Of a stretch of 64,000 nt of DNA, positions 11,868 through 32,613 are shown piece after piece (position 1 is the first letter of the stretch; every line of letters starts with the position of its first letter). The stretch lies in contig WPIO01000130.1 of NCBI GenBank assembly GCA_009760855.2, forward strand, positions 823,501 to 887,500. Reading direction: 5' to 3'. The translations under genes and the position numbers were made by a program. Below the pieces are notes generated by a model, which saw nothing but the letters and a program-made list of their open reading frames with translations, had not been told where the DNA came from and did no database searches. The DNA is from Cristatella mucedo (Eukaryota > Bryozoa > Phylactolaemata > Cristatellidae).

Positions 11868-13196
11868 CTCTCTCTCTCTCTCTCTATTTTTCTCTCTCTG
11901 ACTATTTTCTCTCACACTCTCTCTTCCGCTTTAAAGTTTGTGCTCAAGAGCGTTCAAAGCCTCTTCCTCGAGTTTGAGAATATCCTACCTTATTGGGTGA
12001 TGGCCTGCAATTATTCGGCGCCGTCACAGAGCCACTTCGCAGCTAATTTCGAGCGGGGCTCATTCAGTGGCCCTACAAAAATACTTGGCGGCTGTATTCT
12101 TTTAAGCAAATCTAGCTCAAATGACAGAGATGCTTCGACCGGTCTTGCTGTTTTCTATCTGAGTCTAGGTTTATCATCTAACTTCGAAATGACACGTGCT
12201 CTGGCTGAATGTTCATTCTCAGTGAGAAATATTATGTATTAGTGCGATGGGACGCGCATGGCAACCAGCGAGGGAATCCATAAGCTTGCAATTGACGATA
12301 CCGATCCCTCAGTTATCTAGTAAATTCTGTTGCTGAAAGCCGCGTCGTTCTAAGTAAAGCCTAGCTGCAGCATAGGTAGAATGAGCCGCGCATCCTTGAA
12401 TTTAGCTAATGTGGGACTACACCTTGCCACTAAACGAGCGTTTTTGCAAAGTTAACGTCGTCGTTTTTCTAAGCTTCACCAAACACAGTAGTAGAAGAGG
12501 AGACAAGGCATGTTTAATTAAGCTATCGCCAGTGCTAGAGATTCCTTCCCCCAGTAATCCATGACGTCTCAGAAAAACTAGTGTAGGGTATTAGACAAGA
12601 GTACATTGCAGAGACTTTGGACAAAAAGGTCAAATGAGATTGATGCCGTCTGAAAAGCCGCAGATGGCAAATTGGATACATGCCTGTAGTCAAGCAAATT
12701 GCCACTAGATTCTTGAAAATATTGTAGTAAATAAAACTAAGCGTACTTACTGGATGCGTACTTAAGGTAAGCTTAACATCGCTAAGGCTGCAAGGTTGGG
12801 AGGAGAATTTTGGCTTGCTCAGTGAGCTACTATCGGGAGTCGGTTTTCAATAGGATCTGTTATTTGAGCAATACATCGAATGGCTTACACAAAAATCAAA
12901 AACTAATTGCAGCATAGTTGCATATGTTTACGAACTGTGCGAAGGCTTCAGACGCATTAACACACAGCTTTACAAACATACATAAATGCCGCTAGATTAT
13001 TGTCCGAATTAACTTTTCCCGGTTGATGAAAAAGCTACGGAGATAGTTTGGCTAGAGGAGCAGTTAGTGATGGCCCTTCTTAGCATGGTTTTTCGTCCCA
13101 AAGTACTGCTGATGAATCTGTTTGAATAGTTTCTGCGATGGGTGGTCTAAAAACAACGAATCGTGTGGAGGTGACTAAGCTTCAGGCAGAAAACGT
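11566..13196. other. Intergenic with a (CT)n tract
   Basis: It holds an interrupted (CT)n microsatellite at about 11810-11890. I recognise nothing else. Open frames across the CT tract are low-complexity artefacts. Confidence 0.45.
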
Positions 13197-13221
13197 ATAA
13201 CTATAACTATAACTATAACTA

Positions 13222-13261
<40 letters not shown>

Positions 13262-13412
13262 TATATATATAGTTATATATATATATACATATTTAAATTT
13301 ATAACGATAAGTATAACTTTATTTATTTATAACTATAACTATAACTATAACTATATATAACTATATATATATATATAGTTATATATATATATAGTTATAT
13401 AGTTATACTATT
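13197..13412. repeat. AT-rich satellite of ATAACT and TA units
   Basis: Tandem ATAACT hexamers alternate with (TA)n and AGTTATA stretches, so the region contains both a motif and its reverse complement and can fold on itself. Confidence 0.9.
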
Positions 13413-13417
13413 CATTT

Positions 13418-13545
13418 TGATAGCTCCCCAAGAGAACTTAATCTCTATTCAGGCGCTTCACATATGCCTCGGGGCTCGAGCCCACGACCTCAGCCAGACT
13501 TTGGTCGGGGCGAGCACCTTAACCGCTAGACCAAACCAGCTCGAC
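13418..13545 (-). mobile_element. tRNA-derived SINE, family S2
   Basis: Reverse-strand copy of the 26.3-kb element. The tRNA-like head (box B near GGGCTCGAGCCC; the counterpart of GGTTTGGTCTAGCGGTTAAG) is followed by a tail stem that resembles the LINE-A 3' end. Confidence 0.75.
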
Positions 13546-14365
13546 GAATGAAGCACACGTACGGATGGTTAGCCGCAACGAGGACTAAGCAGACCAGTGC
13601 CGGAGTAAGAGGTGCTGATTTTAGCTATTTGAAGAGGAAATTGGCACTCGAGGTGAATGGTTACTATTCATTAACACTGTATAAGCCTCAGCGCCGAGCT
13701 ACTTCATAACGGTAATGGCTATCCCGCTTTCCCTACGATACACTCTGTCCTACACCTTAAATAAGACTAAACCAGCGTGTGTCAAGATGTTGCTGGGTGC
13801 CTTATTGCAAGGAGACTGGTGCTGGGAGGTCATTGGAGACTTCAAAGCATAGCATTATTTCTGCAGAGCCTTCAAGCCGGCTACACACAATATCCTAGTT
13901 TTGTTTCCTTCGACGATGGCACAGACGTGAAACAAAGGCGAACCATCGCCAAATGGACTGGCCGCAGTGGACCGAGTTCTCTGTATAAGGAAGAGCAACA
14001 TCAAGTGCGAGCCGCTGGTAGGCCCGCGGTAGGGGGTGCTGACGCCGCCATTGTCCGTCGTGTTAGGGCCTCGTCGGGCAACTTGTCACTGAGCCTCTAG
14101 TCACTGAGTCAGCGGCAACATCAGGTGCGCACACTATGTTGTGTCTGCAGGCGTCGAAGGCAAAGGTTAGAGCTGGTCTCTTTGTCGGACCATAGGCAAA
14201 AAATATCAAGATCACAGAGTGTCACGAATTCGCCAAGTAGCTCAACGTGGCGGGGAAATGGGCTTGAACCGTTTCTTTTCAGTGGCTCACGGCTTTCTGC
14301 GAAATCATTACGCTGAAAGCTATGAGCAGCAGATAGAGGCTCTCACGAAGAGCTATGCCAAAGTA
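13546..14365. other. Intergenic, no gene recognised
   Basis: Open frames of 60-107 codons at 13777-14316 have no recognisable domain. I see nothing else. Confidence 0.35.
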
Positions 14366-14369
14366 GGAT

Positions 14370-14480
14370 GGAGAATTCTCAGAGAACTGAATCTCTTTCT
14401 AGGCACTTTAAAGGTGCTGTATGGAAAGCATTACCAAATGATTGGTGGTAACATCCGCAAGCAGAAGGCGTAATGTAAGC
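14370..14480 (-). mobile_element. LINE-A tail remnant
   Basis: In reverse orientation it contains the terminal LINE-A stem (GTGCCTAGAAAGAGATTCAG read on the minus strand) without the (ATT)n tail. Confidence 0.55.
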
Positions 14481-14969
14481 AGGTACATGCACGCGAACGT
14501 TGTTACCATGTACAGTAATCCTGAAAAAAATATGATGTTCTATGTTTAAGCGCTTCCTCGAGAAGGTGATTTGTAGTATGGCCGCTAATCTAGGACATCT
14601 GCTTAGTTTTGATTCAATTGCTATTCATTATAGATAAAAATTTGAACCTTGAGGTGAGATTTCGTAAGCTTTCTCATCAGAAATAATCTAATTTCAAGTT
14701 AATCCCATACCTGGTTACAGTGACATACTTTATTGGGAATATGAGCCTTTGTCTGTACTTTTGAGGCATTAGCGGCTAAGAAACATCACTTACCAGCAGA
14801 GGAAAGTAAATGTGTTACGAAGTTCCTTCGTACAAGGGATCAGTAGGGGGGGGCTGTAATCGGTAGTCAGATAAGTTTGATAAATTTGGACCTCCTATCT
14901 CTTGGAGAGGGCTTCGGCCAGTGCCGATTGAGTAAGATCTCTACTCTGGCAACGTTCCAACGCAGACAG

Positions 14970-15170
14970 GCTGAATATGCGCGCTTGCCAGCATGACGCC
15001 TGGATCTTTGCCCAGGAGGTAAGGTACTCGTTTTTAAGGCCCAGGGCGTGGGTTCGAGTGCTGCAGTAGGAGTCTCTCAATTGCCCACTGACTGCAAGCG
15101 GTGGTGATAGCCTTTAAGGCTCTTCTGCCGCTATACAGGTGAGATTGTTAAATCAGCTAAACTTTAAAAC
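14970..15170 (+). mobile_element. tRNA-derived SINE, family S1
   Basis: The box B-like GGGTTCGAGTGCTGCAG, the body CTGCAAGCGGTGGTGATAGC and the tail TTAAATCAGCTAA match the 1.5-kb copy. The head is diverged. Confidence 0.7.
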
Positions 15171-15715
15171 GACGTCGAGTCGAGCGAGACGCTGTCAATC
15201 CTTTCATCAGTGGCCAGACGCTAGTCCACGGGTCTGACGCCGCTAGTCTTCGACGCTCGGCTTTGCTGCCGGATGCCGCTCTGCTCGTGCGCAGCACCCT
15301 CTCCGCATTTCGGCCTGGCAGAGGTCGTCCAGGTTCAAGGCCGGCTGAGCAAGCAACCGACCCGGCCGAGATGTGGAGCGCTGCAGTTAATCGGGCCGAA
15401 ACTCAGCTCGCTACCTCGGCGTGCAACTGATGGCTAACTGGACGACGACCAGGCAGTGGCCCTTCCGCTTTGCGTGAGGTTTCCTATACTCCCTTTCGAG
15501 CTGTGCTCCTTTCTGGACAAAGTTTTTTTTTCTAGAGAGCGAGTGTCCAGTAAATGCAGTAGGTCTCTAAGCCAATCACATGCAGGAGACTGCTCCCTTG
15601 AGCTGTGTCGGTCTTCTCCGTTAGACAGATTGCTGCTTGCTTTCCAGAATTGCAGAAAGCGCTCCCGGTCAGCCGGCTCCCCCCCCCCGCAGTGAAATCA
15701 GTCATCAACTGCAGC
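15171..15715. other. Intergenic, moderately GC-rich
   Basis: I recognise no gene or repeat. Frames of 60-80 codons here have no domain. Confidence 0.35.
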
Positions 15716-17410
15716 CATAATAATAATAATGATAATATTAATAATAATGCACTTGATAAAGCGCCCTCAGAGAACTCAATCTCTTTCTAGGCGCTTTACA
15801 ATTGCTGCAAAGGGAAACGCGATTGAATGCTGAGTAATATCATGCTTGATTAACAACATAATATGGTTAGGGGTGACATGCACAGGGTCAGCACGCATAA
15901 GCATATCAAGGCGAATCACAGGGACCCACTAAATGCTGTCCTAAATAGGTGTTTCTTTAAGTTCTTTTTAGATGTGGTCAAGTCAGAGGATGTTCTGACG
16001 CAAGTCGGGAAGGAGTTCCAGGCTTTGGGAGCATACGAACTAAGTGCACGGTCTCCAAAGGATGTGAGGTTTGTACGAGGTGCTGGTAAACTGTTAAATT
16101 CCGAAAAGTTGGTGGTACGATGCTTGGCCTGGTTGGGGAGTAGTTCTGAGAGATAGACTGGAGCCAAAGAATGAAGTGACCTAAAAGTGAGCGACAAAAC
16201 CTTGAAGTCGATCCATTGCTTGACTGGTAGCCAGTGCAGGCCGGCGAGAAGTGGTGTAATGTGGCAACTGCGACGCTCACGACAGACAAGCCTAGCTGCG
16301 GAGTTTTGCACCAGCTGTAATCGCCTGATTGCACACGCCGGTAGGCTAGAAAGCAGTGAGTTACAGAAGTCAAGACGGGATGTCACGAATGCATGGACCA
16401 ACTTAGAACTGGTATCCTTATCTAAACAAGCCCGAATTTTAGTAATGTTATGCAGCTGAAAGTAGGCAGACTTGATTGTGGAGCTGATGTGATCATCTAA
16501 CGAGAGGTCACTTTGGAACATGACACCTAGATTTCGAGCTGATTCAACGGGAGATATGCAGGCAGAGCCAATTTTGAGCGTCAGCCTTTCCATTTTCTGA
16601 ATCGCACTGGGCTTGCCCATAACTAGTAAGTTAGTTTTATAATCATTTAGTTTAAGAGAACTTGCTGCCATCCATGTGCGGATGTCATCAATACATGCAG
16701 CAAGTGAGTTGAGAGAATTCGAGGTGCTCGAAGGCGGGGAGGGATCAAAGCAAAGGTACAACTGAGTGTCATCTGCATAGAAGTGAAAGCATAGATTGCG
16801 CTTGGCAATCACATCAGCAAAAGGAAGATTATAAACCATGAAAAGAACCGGACCTAGCACAGGGTCCTGAAGTACCCCATATTTCAGAGATACCTCGGAT
16901 GATCTTTGTCCATTCACGACAATACTCTGGAGTCTCCCACTGAGATAGGACCTGAACCATTGCAGAGCAGTGCCAGTCATGCCCAGGCGAGATGAGAGGC
17001 GCTCTAGAAGAACTTGGTGATCGATAGTATCAAAAGCTGCCGAAAGATCGAGCAAAACAAGCAGAGACACTCTACCCATGTCTGCATTCCTAAATAGGTC
17101 GTTGTACACCCTAAGCAATGCTGACTCTGTAGAGTGATTAGCTCTAAATCCAGACTGGAACTTACTAGCAAGGTTTGAAGTTTCAATATATGAGTTCAGC
17201 TGGTCTGCCACGACCCGTTCGAGTGTCTTTGATAGGAATGGTAGAAGGGAGATTTGGCGGTAGTTGCTCAAGTTCTCTTGGTCTAGTGTCGCTTTCTTGA
17301 GAATTGGCCTGACTACAGCTTTTTTTAAAGGTGCTGGGACATGACCTGAGGCTAATGACACATTAATTATGTTAGTTATGCATGGCAGCAGCAGATCAAT
17401 GGAGGGACAG
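15716..17410 (-). mobile_element. LINE-A, best-preserved copy
   Basis: A 5'-truncated L2/CR1-like retrotransposon read on the minus strand. The 3' tail of ATT units lies at about 15716-15750, preceded by the GCGCC...GGGCGC stem. The coding frame runs uninterrupted into the 5' break near 17410. The endonuclease half is missing, as is usual after incomplete target-primed reverse transcription. Confidence 0.85.
15916..17361 (-). CDS. LINE-A reverse transcriptase, partial
   Basis: 481 residues with no stop. Domains in order: fingers/palm with NYRQISLLPFLSKTLE near the N-terminus, LLDLSAAFDTIDH (first catalytic Asp), GPVLF, then FYADDTQLYL (catalytic Asp pair), and a thumb and C-terminal region ending KAWNSFPTCVR. 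The usual GVPQGSVLGP turn reads GVLQDPVLGP here, a probable damaging change. The frame stays open upstream of this Met, so it is a fragment of a longer protein and the given start is only the first Met. Lacking the endonuclease, it is probably inactive. RT identification is certain; clade (L2 versus CR1-like) is less so. Confidence 0.85.
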   Translation of the reverse strand: MSLASGHVPAPLKKAVVRPILKKATLDQENLSNYRQISLLPFLSKTLERVVADQLNSYIETSNLASKFQSGFRANHSTESALLRVYNDLFRNADMGRVSLLVLLDLSAAFDTIDHQVLLERLSSRLGMTGTALQWFRSYLSGRLQSIVVNGQRSSEVSLKYGVLQDPVLGPVLFMVYNLPFADVIAKRNLCFHFYADDTQLYLCFDPSPPSSTSNSLNSLAACIDDIRTWMAASSLKLNDYKTNLLVMGKPSAIQKMERLTLKIGSACISPVESARNLGVMFQSDLSLDDHISSTIKSAYFQLHNITKIRACLDKDTSSKLVHAFVTSRLDFCNSLLSSLPACAIRRLQLVQNSAARLVCRERRSCHITPLLAGLHWLPVKQWIDFKVLSLTFRSLHSLAPVYLSELLPNQAKHRTTNFSEFNSLPAPRTNLTSFGDRALSSYAPKAWNSFPTCVRTSSDLTTSKKNLKKHLFRTAFSGSL

Positions 17411-18560
17411 TGGGAATAAGGTCCAAATTACTTGTTGCCATGTGCGCCATTCAGATGAATGCACACTTTTTGCTGACGAGTTTGATACGAAGACGACTAC
17501 TTTACCGTTGCTGCCATATAATGGACCCCGGCGCTATCGTTAGCAATTCTAGCAAAGTTACTTAGGTGACAGATGAGGTGCTACAAGGGGTGATCGCAGG
17601 CATTACAGATGGATATGTTTGTCGGATATAAGTATGTCTGGTTCCGGTACATATCCTTACAGGTCTTACACTTTTAACATACCAACATGCTTTAGGAATT
17701 TGCTGACCTGGTTTCTGCTCATTTATGTAGTCTGTCATATGACCATGGGCTTTGCAAATCATTTCGGCCTAGGACGGAAAAACAGATGGTCTCCCAAGAA
17801 TATTGAAGCATTTAAAAAGGAGTTTTTTGCATCCCTGATGCCACGTCCTAACCGTCTTTCCTCTACCCTGGACAGTGCTGAGTTTTCGAAGGTTACTAAG
17901 ATTTTAGCTAAATACGTTCAAGCCTGAACATCCAGTAAAACTCGTAATGCACGATACCATTCGAACCCAGGTCTATCTTAATACCTTCTCTATTCCAAGC
18001 TTTCCGACCTCCAGATTTTTTTAAACCACGACGCTGCGCGAACCAGCACTTTTCTATGACTTTAAGCTCAATATAAAAATGTATTTAATATAGTCTTTTA
18101 AAATGAGCAAAATGCAAATAAATGAAAAAACTAGTTACATCGATAATTATGTTTGCTATATGACTGACTTCCATTAAACGCAGTAAGCTTTCTGAGAATC
18201 GTGCATTTAGCAATGTCTCGCCTAGCTCCTTTGCCCAGATTCGCAGTTGGGTCAAATAAGAAACGTCATCAACTTTGCTATAAAAGTGCAGTAAAAAAGT
18301 TCTTCAAGTACCAACATGGCGTCTTCTTGCTGATGACAAATTTTTATCATAAAATGTACGTCAATTCGGTGAGAATTGCAGTTGAACCATGATTATCTTA
18401 ACATGTATCCTTAGTACAGCTGAATTAAGCAAAGTGTATCTAAGAGGGCACCCGAGAACTGAGCTGCTTTATTCAAACTGAGTGCAAGTTCTGCCGAATT
18501 CGAAGTTTTAGGCACTTAATGAGAATAATATAACTCATTTATATAGTGCTCTGAGAGAAG
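17411..18560. other. Intergenic with one unassigned frame
   Basis: A 102-codon plus-strand frame at 17619-17927 has a hydrophobic centre and a basic C-terminal part (RKNRWSPKNIEAFKK). It might be debris of a transposon-encoded DNA-binding region, but I do not recognise it. I see nothing else. Confidence 0.3.
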
Positions 18561-18564
18561 TTAA

Positions 18565-18835
18565 TCTATATTCACTTTCTGCCGACTATGGCTCATCCTT
18601 TTCAGCGGTCCTGAGCTGCTACTTCCATGCTGCTCACTACCTCAACTGCTCTCCTGACTCTGCTATGCTTCCCACTTTCTCTTTGTTGCGTGAGACGAAG
18701 TCTGTTGGCTACAGAATGCGTGCCGAAAGCCGCTTAGGCTGTGAGTGCGTTATACAAAACTTTCCTGCGTAACACCCACGTGGTCTATATGACTTGGTGG
18801 AGTTACAGACGGAGATACATTACTTTAAATTACAT
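18565..18835 (+). mobile_element. LINE-B 3'-end fragment
   Basis: Highly similar to the 7.8-8.09 kb copy (GCTGCTCACTACCTCAACTG, GGAGTTACAGACGGAGATAC), ending in degenerate ACATT units. Confidence 0.75.
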
Positions 18836-18837
18836 TC

Positions 18838-18925
18838 ATGTGTGCCACTGGGCTCGAGCCCACGAACTCGGCCAGACCTTGGTCGGGGCGAGCACAACCA
18901 CTGGGACAAACCGGCGCGGCGGTAA
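18838..18925 (-). mobile_element. SINE S2 head fragment
   Basis: Reverse-strand tRNA-like head only (GGGCTCGAGCCCACGAAC, GGTCGGGGCGAGCAC), directly abutting the LINE-B tail. Confidence 0.6.
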
Positions 18926-19435
18926 TTGTAGCCTTCTATTTTTGTATCGCAACAAATTACTACAAAGCGATTAAAATAGTTTTAATAAAGTTTATCTGAT
19001 TCAACGGTTTCATTTATTTAGCGGCAGAAGACCCTTAGCGACTATTACGACCACTTAGAAAGCAGCAAGATTTCAGAATAGAAACTGAATTTGAGATGGC
19101 GGCTATAATATTGTACACAAACTGAAGATTTAACAGCATTCAAATTTTTTACATAATTTGTATATGATTTTTGTATTTGGTACGGTTTTGTGTGTATGAT
19201 AGAGTTTGCTTTATTGTATGCCGTACGTCGGTGAAATTTCATAGCTCAATATTGGCCTTGACACGGTGACGGCAGCTAACTTTCATAAATTGACTGATGA
19301 AAAGGTCGGCCAACTAGTTTTGGACAAACCAAGCGTCGTTCGCTAACTTAAAAGCTTCAAAATCGGCCCAATGAATATCCCTCCTGAGGCATTGGCGTAT
19401 TGGCAAGGACTATTGACGTCTCGTTCCGGAAACCC
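18926..19435. other. Intergenic, nothing recognised
   Basis: AT-rich stretch with no gene, RNA or repeat that I can support. Confidence 0.35.
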
Positions 19436-19439
19436 TCTT

Positions 19440-20195
19440 CTGCTAGATGATAAGTTCAGTTCCACCTGCAGTCTGCCTACTTCAATTTATGTAACATCGC
19501 AAATGTTTGGTTATGCTTTGATAGTCATAGCATAGATTTCTGTAACTCTCCCCCTTTCAAGGCTTCCTGCCAGTGCATTTAAACTTTTCCATGTGGATAG
19601 ATACTCGGCCGATGGGTAAGTCTGTCGTGAACATCTCACCCACCCACCCCCCCCCCCCCCTTTGCACCACGCACTTTATATCCAGCTTGCTGATCCCATC
19701 AAGAAGCAAATTGACGTCAAGGTCCTATCATTCATTAGCCTTAAACTTTAATTTTGGCTTACAAATCCTAAAGTTCTCACTCTTCGGGCTTCCGTCACGC
19801 CCTCACTTCCGCTCCTCCTCCTCCTCCTCTTCTTCTTCTTCTTCTGGTCATTTGGCGGTGTTAGTAATCTTCTTACAATCCTGCGGAGACCATGCCCCAG
19901 AATGCCTGCAAAACTAAAGCCTGGAATGAAGTGCTTTGCCGACTTATACCACGAATACCTTTGGATTGTCAAGACTTGAAGCCAGACTAAGAACTCGTCT
20001 ATTCCTCACATCCTACTTTAAATCCTGTGAATCATTCATTGACATATTCGTTCGCGATGCAGTTTTGCATGCTATTACTACTGACTAGTTCAGTTTTTTT
20101 TTTTATCTTCTCCAGCTTATGCGAAGGGTCTTGAAAAAGACCTAGTTCTCGCGGAGCTCTAAAAGAAGCTTTTATTATTATTGTTTTTCTTATGA
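19440..20195 (+). mobile_element. Heavily degraded LINE-A copy
   Basis: Recognisable blocks are CAGTCTGCCTACTTCAATTT (the region of the counterpart SAYFQLHNI) and GCCTGGAATGAAGTGC. The tail TTTTATTATTATTG lies near 20170. A poly-C run at 19650 and CTC/TTC triplets at 19810-19845 interrupt it. Confidence 0.6.
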
Positions 20196-21055
20196 TAAAG
20201 AGGTTAATTCTCGAGTCAAGCAGACGTGCAATTCCTCAAGACGGCTAATCTGTTTGCATGCTGCTGGCTTCAGAAAAATAAACTTGAGAGCCTACGAGTG
20301 TCATACTCATTTTTTACGATTAGTTTTCCCAGCTTAGTTACGGATATAATAAAACCGCTAGGAGCTTAATGGTAGCCTAGCCGTGGCACGCCCGTTATCT
20401 CATTGACAAGCCTGCGTTTATTTTAGCCACCGGTAGCTAATCGTGTGACCTGTTGAAACTTAGCACGTGTCCAAAAACCTTCTCATTCACCTGAGGAATC
20501 GTGTCGAGGTGGCGGCTGTTCACTAATTCGTAACCAGTGAGGGTTGCTATTGGCGTCGTTCCTTACAAAAAGATCAAGTTGGAAGCTATGGTTGTGGACG
20601 TTACGGGTCTCTCTGTGTCATCGCTAGATGATTGCTGCCCTGATATACATTTTTCTCGCTTCGCAACAGTGACCACTTCTTCACTTGTCGCTTTCCGCAG
20701 CCGTATTCACTTAGCTTTAGTAAATGATTCTCACGGACTTAAAAAAACCTGGCAAAATTGATTGTTGAGCGTCTGGCCATCAACTGAAACAGCATTCTTG
20801 GCTGGGGCTGGCAGGCGAAAACAGGGATTCACTGGCTCAGAGCCTGAGACCAATAGATGTAGATTAAGGATCGTACGCCCTATATCCTCTCGAAATCTGG
20901 GCTCAGCTAAATGCGTAAGTCCATCGCCGAGCGGGGCTTAAATCCGTGACACCTGCCTAGCATGACAAGTTGGGGCTTAAGAGTGGGCGGTCGCTGCCTA
21001 GAATTCAATCCCTGTTTGCTGGTTAACAAACGAGCACCAGAGACAGCTCTTTGCC
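20196..21055. other. Intergenic, nothing recognised
   Basis: I see no supported gene, RNA or repeat. A 74-codon plus frame at 20537-20761 has no domain. Confidence 0.35.
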
Positions 21056-21059
21056 CTAA

Positions 21060-22200
21060 GCCAACTTGCTAGTTACGAGCAATCCAAGTGTGATAAAGAA
21101 ATTGGACAAGCCAATGCTCAAAATCTGCTCTATGAGCGTATCTCCTGCTGAATCTGCACGAAACCGAAGAGTCATGTTCCAAAATGACCTTTCATTAGAC
21201 ACACACACATCAGCTCCCCAGTCAAATCTGCCTACTTTCACCTACATAAAATTGCAGAGATTCGGGCTTCTTTTAGACAGGGATACTACATTTAAATTGG
21301 TTCATGCATCTGTGGCATCCCGCCTTGACTTCTGTAACTCAGTGCTTGCTGGCTTACCGGCCTGTGCAATCAGGTGCTTACATCCGGTGCAAAACTCTGC
21401 AGCTAGGCTTGTATGTCGTGAGCATCGCAGTTACTACATCACACCACTTCTCGCCGACCTGCACTGGTTCCCATTTAAGCAACGCATCGACTTAAATAAT
21501 AGATCAATAAATCCTAGCTGATTAAACAGCCTCTTTTTGAATAGCGACAGAAGAGCCTTTATGGCTATCACCACCGCTTGCAGTGGCAATACAGAATCGC
21601 CCACCGCAGGAATCGAACCCACGACCTCGGGACCGAGGTCATGAAAGCAACCGCCTTACCTAGTGTGCCATCACGGCTCACCAAAAGGTTGTGTCGCTCA
21701 CTTTTAGGTCCATTCATTCTTTGGCTCCAGCCTACTAATCAGGATCTACTCTCCCATGAGGCTAAGCATCGTACCGACCGCTTTTCGGAATCCAACTATT
21801 CACCCACACCTCGTAAAAACCTCAAATCCTTTGGAGACCGTGCCTTTAGTTCGTATGTTCGTATAGCCTGGAACTCACTCCCGACTTGCGTCAGATCTCC
21901 TGACTTGTCCACATTTAAAAAGAACTTAAAAACGCACCTATTTATGGCAGCATTTAGTGGGTCCTTGTGATTCGTCCTTAACGTGGTTATGCGTGCTGAC
22001 ACTGCTGCATGCTGCCACTAACCATACTTGCATGCTGACCATGTGCATGTCACCCATGACCATGCTATTCTTGTTGTTTATTCAGCTTACTACCACTAAT
22101 CATTCAATCGTGCTTCCTTTGCAGCAAATGTGAAGTGCCTAGAAGTTGAGTTCTCTGAGGATGCTTTATCAAGTATATCATTATTATTATTATTATTCGT
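21060..22200 (+). mobile_element. LINE-A copy split by a SINE
   Basis: Plus-strand LINE-A C-terminal coding region in two parts, about 21060-21495 and 21695-21970. A reverse-oriented S1 SINE lies between them. It ends with the LINE-A stem and (ATT)n at about 22175-22200. Scattered substitutions and frameshifts make it inactive. Confidence 0.85.
21510..21690 (-). mobile_element. SINE S1 inserted into LINE-A
   Basis: Reverse-strand S1 element: tail GCTGATTAAACAGCC at its left, body with CACCGCTTGCAGTGG, box B region GGAATCGAACCC and head GTGAGCCGTGATGGC (read on the minus strand) at its right. It closely resembles the 1.5-kb copy, and the LINE-A frame resumes on its far side. Confidence 0.85.
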
Positions 22201-23055
22201 GCCTCATGACAGGCAGCGTTTCTCGAGGGTTTATTGGGTAAACGCAGCCACACTCAAAATCAACAAGTGGTAATTACTGCTCAACTAAGAAGTTATTCAG
22301 TAAAGATTTTTGCAACGAGTTAGGGCAACAAATTCTACTTGTGGTTCATAAGATTCAAGTGACCTTGTGGGCATGGTGTTACGCCTGCGTGACCCTCACT
22401 AGTTCGTTTGCGGCACAATGAGTGCAACCTGCAAAGACCTGCAGCTAGCAATACGCCGACGATAGCAACACAGCGCTCGATAGTCTGCAGACGACGCTAA
22501 GGAAAACGCCGCATTAGGAAAAGCACAAGCACAGCCTGTACATAACGGCCGATATGACAGGTGGCTTCCCAGCCTGCTCGCTACCAGGTTTGTAGCTAGG
22601 GCTCACCGATCAGCAGACCATTGCTCCATCCAAGAGAGCGATTGCAGTCAGGACCAGGCCTTAGACAGTAGCCTAGTCATAAGCCAGACTATAATTACTT
22701 TCGTGTACACTTATACATCACGCTGCTCAGAAGCCGCGGCTTATCGCGGCTATTTCATAAATGCTCGGTTCTAATTTGGCGGCCAACTCATTGCTCATAA
22801 TCCAGGTTCAGCTGTCACGCTCATCTTTAATAATGGCGGGGCATTGCAATTGCGTCGCATCACGTGGTTCTGCCCAGCCAGACTCACACCGCTCCACCCG
22901 CCCAGTAGGCATGCTACGCGCGAGCACGGGATGCACTGAAAGCTTGGCCGATCCGCTGACTATGCAGGATCGGTTGTGAATGGCCACGCGGGTCATGTAT
23001 CCGTATCTGTGCCGCGCTTCTCACTTTCTGCATGTCTACCGACCTGTTCAGACAC
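22201..23055. other. Intergenic, nothing recognised
   Basis: No gene, RNA or repeat that I can support. Confidence 0.35.
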
Positions 23056-23056
23056 T

Positions 23057-25190
<2,134 letters not shown>

Positions 25191-25194
25191 GAGA

Positions 25195-25294
25195 GAATAA
25201 AGAGAGATAAATAATAATAAAGAGAGTAAAGAATAAATAATAATAAAGAGAGTAAAGAAATAAAGAGAGCAGCTAGCTAGCTGCTCTCTTTATT
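25195..25294. repeat. AAAGAGAG/AATAAT tandem repeats with a perfect palindrome
   Basis: Irregular repeats of AATAATAATAAAGAGAGTAA end in a perfect 36-bp palindrome at 25259-25294, centred on CTAG|CTAG. Confidence 0.85.
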
Positions 25295-25611
25295 CCTTGA
25301 GCGTCTTTTGGAGGCGTGATATCGTGACTTTGCGAGTCCTAGACTATTTGGAATTCACTCCCAACTCTGAAGCTCAGCTCTATGTTTTATTCTGCTGAAA
25401 CTTGTGCCTCTTCCTTTTTCGCCGTCACTCGCTACCACTTCAAGTCTACAGAAAACGACTTTGCATGCAGACACCTATGCATAGGTACCCGCGTCCATCG
25501 CGTAACAGAGCGCTCTGTGTGTTGAGCGTCGCGCCGCTGCTTTCAGCTTGACTTTGTGCCTTTCCTCGACGGTGCCCTTGAAAGGCTTTCGAATGAGAAC
25601 ATTTCAGCCTG

Positions 25612-25770
25612 GGCCTTAGCTGAGGGGTAATGTGGTCACTCTTTACGACCCAGGCGGCGGCTTCGAGTCCTGCAGTGCGCGATCCTTAATTGCCAACTGC
25701 AAGCGGCTGCGACGTCCACGAAGGCTCTTCTACCGCTATACAAATGAGGCTGTAAAATCAGCTAATATTT
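25612..25770 (+). mobile_element. tRNA-derived SINE, family S1
   Basis: Box B region GGCTTCGAGTCCTGCAG, body CAACTGCAAGCGGCTG and tail GAGGCTGTAAAATCAGC match other S1 copies. It lies about 190 bases upstream of the NDUFS3 start codon. Confidence 0.75.
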
Positions 25771-25957
25771 TTTATTTCTTCTTTCTTTTTCGCGCAGCAC
25801 GAGCCAGTTGTGTCCGAGTCTCAGGACCGACAGTGATAACTGTCACAGTCTGAGAAATCTTGTACGTCCGGTCCGGTGCAAATTTCCGGGCTAGCGCTTG
25901 CATCCGTCCTGGGTAGTTAGCTCTTTGGTGCAGGAGGTTAGGAGAGTTCTGCACACC

Positions 25958-32613
<6,656 letters not shown>

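Noticed and set aside
13197-13412. CRISPR-like array
   Set aside because: The ATAACT/TA repeats lack unique spacers of even size, and the context is eukaryotic; it is an AT satellite.
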